A stretch of DNA of 32,890 bases, from IMG/VR virus record IMGVR_UViG_3300042691_022595, positions 1 through 32,890 of that record. One strand, 5' to 3'. Below are positions 1 to 6,717 of this stretch, one piece after another. Position 1 is the stretch's first letter; every line of letters begins with the position of its first letter. The translations under genes and the position numbers were made by a program. The notes beneath the pieces are model-generated. The model saw nothing but the letters and a program-made list of their open reading frames with translations. It was not told the origin of the DNA and made no database searches. The DNA comes from a virus.

Positions 1-587
1 TCACTCTCACCCAAGCGGCTTCTGCTAGGTTGCACACATTCGCAGTCTCGCTACACCCTCTCCCGCTAACTCAAGAGGCCGCAGGAACCCGCGACTCTGG
101 CGGGTCTTCGACGAATCTCCTGCCCCTCACCCAGCAGGTGACTGCGTCCGTCCAAGTGGCCGTCGCGGCAGTTCAGATCCTTCCCATTGCACAACTCGCT
201 TCTGCATCCAGCATCTCGATTGTCGTTGAAGAGACCCTCACACTCACTCAGCAGATCCAGACAATTCGTGGGACCCGCGCTGTTGCAGCGGTGACGCTTG
301 AGTTCAGTCAGGGTGCTATCTCCGCGGTGGTGTCCTACCGAGTGAGTGCCTTGCAGTCGGTACCGGCCGCCCAAGTCACTGTTGGATACGTTGATCTCAT
401 CACTTCGGCGCAATTCCTGATCATCCTCACGCAACTAGCACGCCGAACAGAGATCCCCCTATCGCTTCTCCCCATCCCTCTCCGACCTGACGTCATTATC
501 AGTGGTCAGGGCAACGCTCAGGGCGGCCCCCTGGACGCACCCAACTCGGGTGGGGTGCTCATTTCGGCAGGACAGCCCCCCGAGTAA
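1..587 (+). CDS. Repeat-built tail-tip/fibre-like protein, 5' partial
   Basis: The reading frame is open from base 3 to the TAA at 585-587 and has no stop upstream, so the gene begins outside the window; the TTG at 30 is internal. About 194 residues are visible. They are made of roughly 20-residue units, each starting with a hydrophobic-T/S/A-Q tripeptide (mostly LTQ), followed by a stretch of alternating hydrophobic residues that looks beta-prone. The last ~35 residues are Gly/Pro-rich and not repetitive (SGQGNAQGGPLDAP). I do not recognise a named family. A regular 20-residue beta-prone repeat near the tail and lysis genes suggests an elongated fibre or tip protein, which is inference. It is followed by about 100 bases without a gene. 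Confidence 0.6.
   Translation, partial: TLTQAASARLHTFAVSLHPLPLTQEAAGTRDSGGSSTNLLPLTQQVTASVQVAVAAVQILPIAQLASASSISIVVEETLTLTQQIQTIRGTRAVAAVTLEFSQGAISAVVSYRVSALQSVPAAQVTVGYVDLITSAQFLIILTQLARRTEIPLSLLPIPLRPDVIISGQGNAQGGPLDAPNSGGVLISAGQPPE
6..434 (+). repeat. Eight ~60-bp coding repeats (20-residue LTQ units)
   Basis: The x-T/S/A-Q codon triplets begin at 6, 66, 126, 186, 243, 303, 366 and 426, spaced 57-63 bases. The tripeptides are LTQ, LTQ, LTQ, IAQ, LTQ, FSQ, AAQ and LTQ. The repeats are diverged in DNA but regular in protein, and they extend beyond the left window edge. Confidence 0.8.
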
Positions 588-641
588 GGCTACCCTTGTT
601 GGCGATCCAAGATCGTGATCGTGTTCCGACTAGATTGTCCG

Positions 642-652
642 TAGGGTATGCT
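642..652 (+). promoter_or_regulatory. Possible promoter -10 region
   Basis: The intergenic stretch 588-691 holds TAGGGT (642-647) overlapping TATGCT (647-652), both fitting the actinobacterial TANNNT -10 pattern. A weak -35 candidate, TTCCGA at 624-629, lies 17 bases upstream of TATGCT. The same GTAGGGTA core recurs at 2343-2350. The position just before a run of small genes supports a promoter, but the -35 is poor. Confidence 0.3.
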
Positions 653-691
653 TGAGGGTAGTCTTATCTATACCGATTGGAGCCGTCACGC

Positions 692-997
692 ATGAGGATC
701 AGTCTTCTGTTCTTCGGGTTGGCGCTCCTTGCTGTATTTGCCGCCTCCGTGTCTTTGATGGCATCCGGATTCGATATTTGGACTGCGGTCTGGCTGGCCT
801 GGGCGCTGTTGTTCGCAGGCATCGAGGGCGTTGCTCTAACGAACGACGAGAAGGGTGACACCTTGTCGGAGAAGTTGCGTAACTGGTCAGGGATCAAGTC
901 AAACGGCGGGCGGTCGCCGCGCTCATGGGTCATCTTCTCCGCCCTACTCTTGTTCTTCGTCTGGTTCCCTATTCACATTCTGACAGGGGTCATCTGA
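692..997 (+). CDS. Small three-segment membrane protein
   Basis: This 101-aa protein has three predicted membrane segments at about residues 4-25, 28-49 and 78-97. Between the second and third lies a charged loop (about 50-76, rich in K, E, D, R and N). The ATG at 692 is chosen over the TTG at 677 because GGAG at 679-682 sits 9 bases before it. Its stop overlaps the next ATG. The family is not recognised. Small membrane proteins downstream of tail-fibre genes are often holins or host-surface proteins, and the neighbouring coiled-coil/TM protein at 1408 fits a lysis cassette, but no endolysin is visible here, so that role is a guess. Confidence 0.7.
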   Translation: MRISLLFFGLALLAVFAASVSLMASGFDIWTAVWLAWALLFAGIEGVALTNDEKGDTLSEKLRNWSGIKSNGGRSPRSWVIFSALLLFFVWFPIHILTGVI

Positions 998-1353
998 TGT
1001 CCTACGCTTCTACGGATCGCACGTTCTACATCAAGGAAGGTGCTGCACTTCCGTACATGGTCGGAACGCTCACGGACGCGACCACCGGGATCCCTGTTCG
1101 GCTGATCGAAGTAAACGAGGTCCGCGTAAAGATTAGCGACGACGAGATGCAGATCATCGAAGCCTCGGTTGAGATCGACCCCGATCAAAACGGCGCAGGA
1201 AAGGGTCGAGTCTACGTCGACCCTGCGCTATTCTCGGGGCGACACGGTCGATACTACGCCGAGTTTGATGTCTACTGGACCGGTGCCAGAGTTCCGCAGA
1301 CTTTCCCTGATGACGGCTATGTCACGATTGTCGTTGTTGAGGACTTGGACTGA
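997..1353 (+). CDS. Ig-like/baseplate-upper-protein-like beta protein
   Basis: This 118-aa protein starts at the ATG at 997, which shares its A with the upstream TGA (995-997) and has AGGGG at 985-989 as ribosome site; the longer frame from 925 overlaps the previous gene and is not used. The sequence alternates short beta strands and turns: an N-terminal FYIKEGAALPYMVGTLTD strand pair, then VRVKISDDEMQIIEASVEI, and a C-terminal GRYYAEFDVYWTG...GYVTIVVVED. This pattern of intended property, range-limited variable and written-out strand resembles the Ig-like N-terminal domains of phage baseplate upper proteins (BppU type). The family match is from memory and moderate. It probably decorates the virion or supports a receptor-binding protein. 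Confidence 0.65.
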   Translation: MSYASTDRTFYIKEGAALPYMVGTLTDATTGIPVRLIEVNEVRVKISDDEMQIIEASVEIDPDQNGAGKGRVYVDPALFSGRHGRYYAEFDVYWTGARVPQTFPDDGYVTIVVVEDLD

Positions 1354-1407
1354 TACAATGAAATCTGTACGCCACACGACTGCCCAAACAGAGCCGAGGT
1401 GCTCTCC

Positions 1408-1773
1408 GTGACCCCCGGGGAAGAGGCAGTAGTGGACTTGGGACAGCGCTTGGAAGATTTGGCTCGACGCGCTGACATCAAGGATATTCGTGATCATGCC
1501 GCACTAGAGAGCCTGCGGACCTACATCACCACAGAGATCGCCGCGATGCACAAGGATCTCGAGGTTATTGACGCCTCGTTAGCCGCAGCAGTTAAGCGCG
1601 TCGAGAAGCAGGTGTCTGATGTTGAAAGCGAGATGAAGGATAACTACGTCCCCGTAACGCGCTTCTCAACTCTCGAGAAGGTGTTCTGGGCGCTCATCTT
1701 GGCTGTCCTGCTCGGTCTTATCGGTGGGGCGATCTCTATCCTTACGGGCCAGCCTGGTGGTGTTTCTGGATGA
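1408..1773 (+). CDS. Coiled-coil protein with C-terminal membrane anchor (XhlA-like layout)
   Basis: GTG at 1408 is preferred because GAGG (1396-1399) lies 8 bases upstream; GTG at 1399 would overlap that site and add three residues. The product is 121 aa. Residues ~10-90 are charged and helical with heptad-like spacing (LGQRLEDLARRADIKDI, then AAVKRVEKQVSDVESEMKD), and one membrane segment (VFWALILAVLLGLIGGAISI) follows near the C-terminus. Coiled coil plus C-terminal TM is the layout of XhlA/hemolysin-type proteins that work with holins, though those are usually shorter. Its stop overlaps the next start by ATGA. Function is inferred from layout only. Confidence 0.65.
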   Translation: MTPGEEAVVDLGQRLEDLARRADIKDIRDHAALESLRTYITTEIAAMHKDLEVIDASLAAAVKRVEKQVSDVESEMKDNYVPVTRFSTLEKVFWALILAVLLGLIGGAISILTGQPGGVSG

Positions 1774-2330
1774 TGGAGAAAATCAAGAGGACCTGGCAGA
1801 GCAGCAAGATTTATGCCGCTGCGCAAAAGGCTGCTGTCCTCGGAGTATTGGCAGTTATCACTGTACTCGTGACTATCTTCTCAGTGATCATCTACTGGAA
1901 GGTCGCGCCCTACGAAGGTATTCGGTACGACGGGCCGCCCCAGATCGACCCGACAAAGACGTACTATCCTGGTGATTTCGTCGAAATTAAGACCGCTGCA
2001 TTCTGCAATGATGGGTACGGTACCAAAATTGAGCGTAAGATCGGCTCAAAGATTGGTAACCTTGGGTTACTGCCGATCGAGTTCTACGCCCCCACCGAGC
2101 CGGTCTGCGTCGAAGGCGCAGTGAACGCAGTGCAGATCCCCGAGGAAACACCGCCCGGGGAGTGGCAGATCATCATCAAGACCACATACGAGCCAAATCC
2201 TGTTCGCGCTATAACGATTGAGCGTGTCACTGAGTTCTTCACCGTAGTTGCTAATCCCAACTCCCCATCAGGGTACGACGCAAAACTCAAGGCTGCCGGT
2301 AACAGTTCGGCGAGGCAAGTAGACAAGTAG
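1770..2330 (+). CDS. Membrane-anchored extracellular beta protein
   Basis: This 186-aa protein has a positively charged N-terminus (K4, K6, R7, K13), one membrane segment at about 21-43 and a long C-terminal domain likely outside the membrane. That domain is beta-rich, with two cysteines (C79 and C113) that could form a disulfide, and strands such as GEWQIIIKTTYEP and ITIERVTEFFTVVANP that look Ig-like. It starts at ATG 1770 (or the adjacent ATG 1773), overlapping the upstream TGA. It closes the four-gene block that begins at 692. I do not recognise the family. An exported, anchored product suggests an envelope role such as lysis, superinfection exclusion or host-surface change, but none can be chosen. 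Confidence 0.7.
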   Translation: MMEKIKRTWQSSKIYAAAQKAAVLGVLAVITVLVTIFSVIIYWKVAPYEGIRYDGPPQIDPTKTYYPGDFVEIKTAAFCNDGYGTKIERKIGSKIGNLGLLPIEFYAPTEPVCVEGAVNAVQIPEETPPGEWQIIIKTTYEPNPVRAITIERVTEFFTVVANPNSPSGYDAKLKAAGNSSARQVDK

Positions 2331-2358
2331 CATCCAGGCGTGGTAGGGTACGGATATG
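2320..2358 (+). promoter_or_regulatory. Predicted promoter giving a leaderless mRNA
   Basis: TAGACA at 2320-2325 matches the -35 consensus TTGACA at five of six bases. An 18-base spacer leads to TAGGGT at 2344-2349 (-10). Six bases later comes the ATG at 2356, so transcription would begin at or next to the start codon. No Shine-Dalgarno sequence precedes that ATG. Leaderless genes are common in actinobacteria, and phage repressor genes can be leaderless (lambda cI from PRM). Confidence 0.55.
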
Positions 2359-2937
2359 CTGACCTCCAGACCCCTACGACGCCTTCGCCCCCACAAGATT
2401 CGGGCTGACCGAGTCCACTCGCCCGGGATCCCCGCGGATATCGCGGAGTCGCTATCTCTCTTGGCCGAGGACGCCCGCCGTGTTACGCGACACAGCCCCC
2501 CAGAGTCCCGCGAGTCAACTTCTCGCTACCTGCTGAATGCAACACTTGCGGCCCTCGCTGCCCGCCGTGTCCCGATCGAGGATCTTGCACGCGCTACCGG
2601 GATTAACCATCAGGCTATCCGCCGGAGGATTGCATCGGCCAACCCGAATGACGGGGTATTCTCCATCTTTCCTGAGTCCTTGGACCCTAGCCTCCCACTG
2701 GGTGGCCGATTCCACTATCTCCTGACCCCGACCGGAGCCACTCCTGGTCGGTTCACGATTCGGGAAATCCTTAATGACCCGAACAGTGCGACAGGGGTCG
2801 AAGTGCTTCGCACCCCCAACGAAGCGCTCGACTGGCTCACTAGCGACCAGATCTCCTGGCTGATTCCGGTTCGCACCAGTGGTGAGATTCTGGAAGTGGT
2901 GTTCGCCATTGACGCAGGAGACCTCATCCGTGACTGA
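2356..2937 (+). CDS. Helix-turn-helix DNA-binding protein
   Basis: This 193-aa protein has a basic N-terminus (RPLRRLRPHKIRADR) and a helix-turn-helix at about residues 72-92 (VPIEDLARATGINHQAIRRR). An unrecognised C-terminal domain of about 95 residues ends in alternating strands (WLIPVRTSGEILEVVFAID). The HTH with a separate C-terminal domain fits a transcription regulator; a DNA-packaging recognition protein is an alternative because the head genes follow. The start codon appears to be the first base of the transcript (see the promoter at 2320). The stop overlaps the next gene by 8 bases, so it heads the operon with the nucleotide-metabolism genes. Which DNA it binds is unknown. Confidence 0.65.
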   Translation: MLTSRPLRRLRPHKIRADRVHSPGIPADIAESLSLLAEDARRVTRHSPPESRESTSRYLLNATLAALAARRVPIEDLARATGINHQAIRRRIASANPNDGVFSIFPESLDPSLPLGGRFHYLLTPTGATPGRFTIREILNDPNSATGVEVLRTPNEALDWLTSDQISWLIPVRTSGEILEVVFAIDAGDLIRD

Positions 2938-3352
2938 CCCACAGACTCCCCCAGTCTGGGCAACCACGACCGCCTCTGAGCCGTGGGATCCCGAACTCGA
3001 GCCTGACGCCCAGCAGCATCAATTCGTGTTCCACGACTTGTTCCCGGCGCGTGTCTGCGGGACCGCAGCGAGGACCTTCAATGCGGGTGAATGCTGGCGA
3101 GGGAAGACCCGCGTCATCGTCACGACGACACACGCGTTCTTCTTCACTGAGGTCCCCGAGTACCCCGGGATCGGCCTGCTTCACAAGGAGGAGTACGTCA
3201 GCACCACAGGGGGACAACATGACGACGGAGGGGTCCTGCTAGAGTTCGCCGACTACTCCGTTAGGCTGCTTCCCGACCGGGGCTGTGGCTGCGGCTCACG
3301 GCTGAGGAATCTCCGCCCTTTCCCCCAGTTCTCCATGCAATCTCGTGACTAA
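2930..3352 (+). CDS. Conserved-type phage protein with CGCG motif
   Basis: GTG at 2930 is the start because GCAGGAG at 2914-2920 lies 9 bases upstream; the longer frame from 2879 runs into the previous gene. The product is 140 aa: an acidic, Pro-rich N-terminus (SEPWDPELEPDAQQ), a central stretch of short beta strands (RVIVTTTHAFFFTEVPEYPG), and a C-terminal RGCGCGSRLRNLRPFPQF. The CGCGSRLR-type ending looks familiar from small actinobacteriophage proteins without known function; closely spaced Cys residues might bind a metal. It is the second gene of the 2356-4671 block. I assign no function. Confidence 0.65.
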   Translation: MTDPQTPPVWATTTASEPWDPELEPDAQQHQFVFHDLFPARVCGTAARTFNAGECWRGKTRVIVTTTHAFFFTEVPEYPGIGLLHKEEYVSTTGGQHDDGGVLLEFADYSVRLLPDRGCGCGSRLRNLRPFPQFSMQSRD

Positions 3353-3367
3353 CTGAAAGGACCTCAA

Positions 3368-4330
3368 ATGTATGATGACGACGACATTCGCCCCTACCGA
3401 CCGATGCTTTCCCTGATCTACCCGGTTGGTGAGACTCTGGCCGACATCAACGAGTTCGTTGCTGCCGTAGAGAACCACACGACCGTCTCTGTCATGGCTG
3501 GCCTGGACTGCCCTGAGGAGCGTTGTCAGACGTACGACAACTACCTCTACCAGCGTCTGGTCGTCGTTTTCGATATGGACACTTGCGACGGGGTTCTGGT
3601 CTACCCAGGATGGGAGACCTGCGAAGCAGCGCGCGAGGCAGTCCGCACCGCGTACCGGGCGAAGTTGCCCATCTACCGCCTCGGGATGACCGATGACGGT
3701 CCCACCATCCTCCCCCGCATTGAGGTCGTCGGAATCGCGGGCTGGGCACAGTCCGGGAAGGACACCACCGCGCTGACGCTGACTGAGAATGAGGGCTACT
3801 ACCGCGCTTCGTTCGCCGACGTGCTCCGCGATATCGTCACCAAGGTCAACCCGATCATCGGGTTCAACGAAGACGGACAGGTCCGCTACGTCGATGCCGT
3901 TTCCACAATCGGCTACGAGGAAACCAAGCGCCGGTACCCCGAGTCCCGCCGCATCCTCCAGACGCTTGGAACCGAGGGCGTGCGCGACACGCTCGATGCT
4001 GAGGCGTGGCCGATCGCGCTCTACCTCAACGCTCGCGACGGAGCCCGCGTGGTTGTTCCTGACGTCCGCTTTGAGAACGAAATCGAGTTTGTTCACTTTT
4101 GCGAGGGTGAGGTCTGGTGGGTCAGCCGTCCCAGCGTCCCCGCCCCACCCGACGCTCATGCCTCAGAAGTGACCCTCACCCCCGACCACTGCGACCGAGT
4201 CATCGTGAATGACGGTACCCCTATCGATCTCGCTCGCAAGGCCTCTGAGGCCATTCGACAGATGCGTGAGCAGCAGGCCAACGACGACTCCGACCCGGAC
4301 GAGTGGATCGAAGTTTTGAGGCCCGAATGA
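3368..4330 (+). CDS. DUF4406-like domain fused to dNMP kinase
   Basis: This 320-aa protein has AAAGGA about 7 bases before the ATG. Residues ~10-110 look like the DUF4406/nucleoside 2-deoxyribosyltransferase-like fold: a YPVGE strand, a DTCDGVLVYPGWETCEAARE motif and a following helix. Residues ~118-300 match phage deoxynucleoside monophosphate kinases: P-loop GWAQSGKDT (G125 to T133, K131 binding phosphate), FADVLRDIV (~149), RILQTLGTEGVRD (~194), VVPDVRFENE (~229) and HASE (~264). The kinase half would phosphorylate dNMPs to dNDPs to feed phage DNA synthesis. The N-terminal half may cleave or bind nucleotides, which is less certain. It is coupled to the next gene by ATGA. The kinase call is strong. 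Confidence 0.88.
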   Translation: MYDDDDIRPYRPMLSLIYPVGETLADINEFVAAVENHTTVSVMAGLDCPEERCQTYDNYLYQRLVVVFDMDTCDGVLVYPGWETCEAAREAVRTAYRAKLPIYRLGMTDDGPTILPRIEVVGIAGWAQSGKDTTALTLTENEGYYRASFADVLRDIVTKVNPIIGFNEDGQVRYVDAVSTIGYEETKRRYPESRRILQTLGTEGVRDTLDAEAWPIALYLNARDGARVVVPDVRFENEIEFVHFCEGEVWWVSRPSVPAPPDAHASEVTLTPDHCDRVIVNDGTPIDLARKASEAIRQMREQQANDDSDPDEWIEVLRPE

Positions 4331-4671
4331 CTGGCCTCGAACTGGTCGTCCTCGGCCTCGCCACCTACCGCCTTACTCGGCTGATCTATAAGGACGACAT
4401 CACTGAGCCGGTACGGTCGAAACTCTGGTGGTACCTCCGTAGCCCTGTCGCCAAGACCGCGCGTGAGCGGCACAGCAAGACCCTCCCGGCGGCCGAGTGG
4501 CTATTTCGTCTGATCGGCTGCCCCTACTGCGTGGGGATCTGGTGTGCGGGTGGTCTGATTCTCCTGCTCGCCGTCCCCTACGTCAACTTCTTCGTCTACC
4601 TTCTGGCTGTGGCCGGTGCCGCATCTTTGGTGCAGGAAGTCCTCGATACCAGAGATAATCTGGTAGAGTAG
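4327..4671 (+). CDS. DUF1360 family membrane protein
   Basis: The ATG at 4327 overlaps the upstream TGA, giving 114 aa; the earlier frame start at 4303 lies inside the previous gene. Visible DUF1360 features are the N-terminal LATYRLTRLIYKDDITEPVR stretch and the central GCPYCVGIWCAG motif, followed by two hydrophobic segments (about 68-80 and 85-105). DUF1360 proteins occur in Bacillus and in many actinobacteriophages with no established biochemical role. The CxxC pair next to a membrane segment could be a thiol or metal site. It closes the accessory block; a probable promoter follows. Confidence 0.85.
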   Translation: MTGLELVVLGLATYRLTRLIYKDDITEPVRSKLWWYLRSPVAKTARERHSKTLPAAEWLFRLIGCPYCVGIWCAGGLILLLAVPYVNFFVYLLAVAGAASLVQEVLDTRDNLVE

Positions 4672-4675
4672 AGGG

Positions 4676-4745
4676 TAGACTATCCCAGTAACTCCCCATG
4701 ACACACGCCTCCGCCATATCGTGAAGTGACCGAGAGGGTTTTTAC
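4676..4745 (+). promoter_or_regulatory. Possible promoter and leader of the head operon
   Basis: TAGACT at 4676-4681 fits the TANNNT -10 pattern, but no convincing -35 is seen 16-19 bases upstream. A ~58-base leader leads to GAGAGGG at 4732-4738, a strong ribosome site 7 bases before the portal ATG at 4746. The same TAGACT hexamer sits just after a stop codon at 27202, before the tail-chaperone gene. Confidence 0.35.
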
Positions 4746-6332
4746 ATGGGCGTGTTCACTCGCCGTAAGAGTAGCGATGACCCGACGCCTTCTCGGTCCC
4801 CCCTGGTCGCATCGGCTAGTCGCGAGAACCTGTCCGACCGTAAGGCGCAGGAAGCCACTACGGCTCGACGTCGACAGAGTGAGGCGTGGCAGAAAGAAGC
4901 CTGGGAGTACCACGACGACATTGGTGAGATCAGTTACGGATTCTCCCTCGTCGCAAACATCGCCAGCCAGACCGATCTCATCCCAGCCGTAGTTCCTGAG
5001 GGTGTAGACGGATATCGTTCCGCCACTGAGGTCGACGACCTTACCCCTCGCATCCTCCGGGCGTCACAGATGGCGCTGGCTGCACTCCGTCCTGAGGGCG
5101 GAACCACCGCCGACGTTATTCACGACATTGCGATGAACTACCAGGTCGCGGGCGAGTGCTACCTCATGCGTACCCCGCGTCAACTCGGCAGTGGTACGTT
5201 CACTTCTTGGAACGTACGTTCAGTAAGTGAGATCCGAGTCGCTAACGGAAAGACCTACTTCTTGCCCGACCCGGTATCAACCACAGGGGTCGAAATCAAC
5301 GAAGCCACCGGATTCTATCTCGCGCGCCTCTGGAATCCCCACCCGAGGTATAGCACTCTCCCGCACTCGTCGATGCGCGGCGTACTCGACCTCTGCGCCG
5401 AACTCCAACTAATCAACACGACTTTCCGATCGACCGCACGCTCACGCCTCAACTCCGGCCTGCTGTTCATCCCAGACACGCTCACCGTCACTGGGGCGCA
5501 GGGCTACGACGACATCGATGGTGAGCCCGAGGAAGAGTTCGAGTCGTTCGAGACCGAGTTGATGGACTCGATGACAACGCCAATCGAGGACGAGACCTCA
5601 GCATCGGCTGTTGTCCCTTTGCTGGTACGCGGCCCGTCTGAGGCTGGCGCTGCGATCAAGTACCTCCAGTTCGAGCGTTCCTTCGATGAGCAGTTGCGCA
5701 CGCGCGCCGATCGCGTCCTCGAGCGCATCATGCAGGGAATCGACCTTCCTAAGGATGTCGTCACCGGGCTCGCGAACATCAAGTACTCCAACGCGATCAA
5801 GATCGAGGAAAGCCTGTACCGCCAGCACGTCGAGCCACTGATGCGACGCATCTGCTCCGCGCTTACCACAGCCTACCTCCGCCCCGTTCTCGAGGCGCAG
5901 GGATTCAGTCGCGAGCAGGCGCTGCGGATGGCGGTGTGGTACGACCCCTCGTCGGTCGTCTCTTCCCCGAACATGCCCGAAGCGTCAAGGTACGCACACG
6001 AGAACTACCTCATCTCGGATGAGGCGTGGTTGAGACTCAACGGGTTCGAGACGACCGACACCCCCGACGGCGAAGAGATCGTCCGACGCGTCGCCATCTC
6101 TAAGGGTCAGGTGCTCCCCGAGTACCTGGACAAGGTTCTCCAGGTACTCTCACCCGAGACCACCGCGGAGGTCCAGGCTGCTACCGCTGCCGAGTCCCCG
6201 CAGACCGCACTCCCGCCTGAGGTTGTGCAGGCACTCACCGGTAAGCCGACAGGTGTTCCGGACAACCTTCCAGAAGACGAGACAACGACTCCGCCAACAG
6301 CACCGCCCGCTACTGAGGAGACCCCGGCCTGA
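4746..6332 (+). CDS. Portal protein
   Basis: This 528-aa protein has the length and look of actinobacteriophage portal proteins, the dodecameric ring at the capsid vertex through which DNA is packaged and ejected. Visible hallmarks are an N-terminal SEAWQKEAWEYHDDIGEI helix, an AGECYLMR strand, a WNPHPRYSTLPHSSMRGVLDLC segment, an RSTARSRLNSGLLFIP stretch and a helical central part (RTRADRVLERIMQGIDLPKD). The C-terminus is acidic and Thr/Pro-rich. It opens the head gene cluster and overlaps the next start by one base. The large terminase that should work with it is not in this window. Confidence 0.92.
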   Translation: MGVFTRRKSSDDPTPSRSPLVASASRENLSDRKAQEATTARRRQSEAWQKEAWEYHDDIGEISYGFSLVANIASQTDLIPAVVPEGVDGYRSATEVDDLTPRILRASQMALAALRPEGGTTADVIHDIAMNYQVAGECYLMRTPRQLGSGTFTSWNVRSVSEIRVANGKTYFLPDPVSTTGVEINEATGFYLARLWNPHPRYSTLPHSSMRGVLDLCAELQLINTTFRSTARSRLNSGLLFIPDTLTVTGAQGYDDIDGEPEEEFESFETELMDSMTTPIEDETSASAVVPLLVRGPSEAGAAIKYLQFERSFDEQLRTRADRVLERIMQGIDLPKDVVTGLANIKYSNAIKIEESLYRQHVEPLMRRICSALTTAYLRPVLEAQGFSREQALRMAVWYDPSSVVSSPNMPEASRYAHENYLISDEAWLRLNGFETTDTPDGEEIVRRVAISKGQVLPEYLDKVLQVLSPETTAEVQAATAAESPQTALPPEVVQALTGKPTGVPDNLPEDETTTPPTAPPATEETPA

Positions 6333-6715
6333 TGTTGTCACTGGAGACACCAAGCGGTGTGCGTGAGGCGATTGCGTTGCTCGACCAGGCGTCTATCGTC
6401 ACCGACCAGATCCTGGCTGCTCGCCGCATGGTGATTCGTCGTGCGCGGGTGCTGCACTGCTCGAGCCTCATCCCAGTCGAGTGGAGCAAGGTCTCGCTCG
6501 TTGCGGCGTCCGGAGAGATCGATCTCCCCGCGCACGAGCAGGTTCTGCGTGCCAAGGCTGCTGCTAGTGGCACCGACGCTGACATTCTCCGCCGCGCTTA
6601 CATCGAGGGCACTCGCGAGTACGCCATGCTTCCTAAGGACAGCCGACCGCCATTCACTCGTGACGCTTACGCCCAAAGCCGCGTCAACGCCGCTATCCGT
6701 GAGCAGGGGATCTGA
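6332..6715 (+). CDS. Small helical protein coupled to portal
   Basis: This 127-aa protein starts at the ATG at 6332, which shares a base with the portal stop. It is almost entirely helical: REAIALLDQASIVTDQILAA, then a basic stretch RRMVIRRARVL, and a second helical half ending REYAMLPKDSRPPFTRDAYA. No membrane segment or catalytic motif is seen. It lies between portal and the giant protein and ends two bases before the latter's start, so it is probably made in step with both. It could be a portal-associated or internal head protein or a chaperone; I do not recognise the family. Confidence 0.7.
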   Translation: MLSLETPSGVREAIALLDQASIVTDQILAARRMVIRRARVLHCSSLIPVEWSKVSLVAASGEIDLPAHEQVLRAKAAASGTDADILRRAYIEGTREYAMLPKDSRPPFTRDAYAQSRVNAAIREQGI

Positions 6716-6717
6716 CC

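Noticed and set aside
1358-1411. 17-codon micro-ORF before the coiled-coil gene
   Set aside because: ATG at 1358 has no ribosome site and the peptide has no features; the upstream TACAAT could be a -10 box but lacks a -35.
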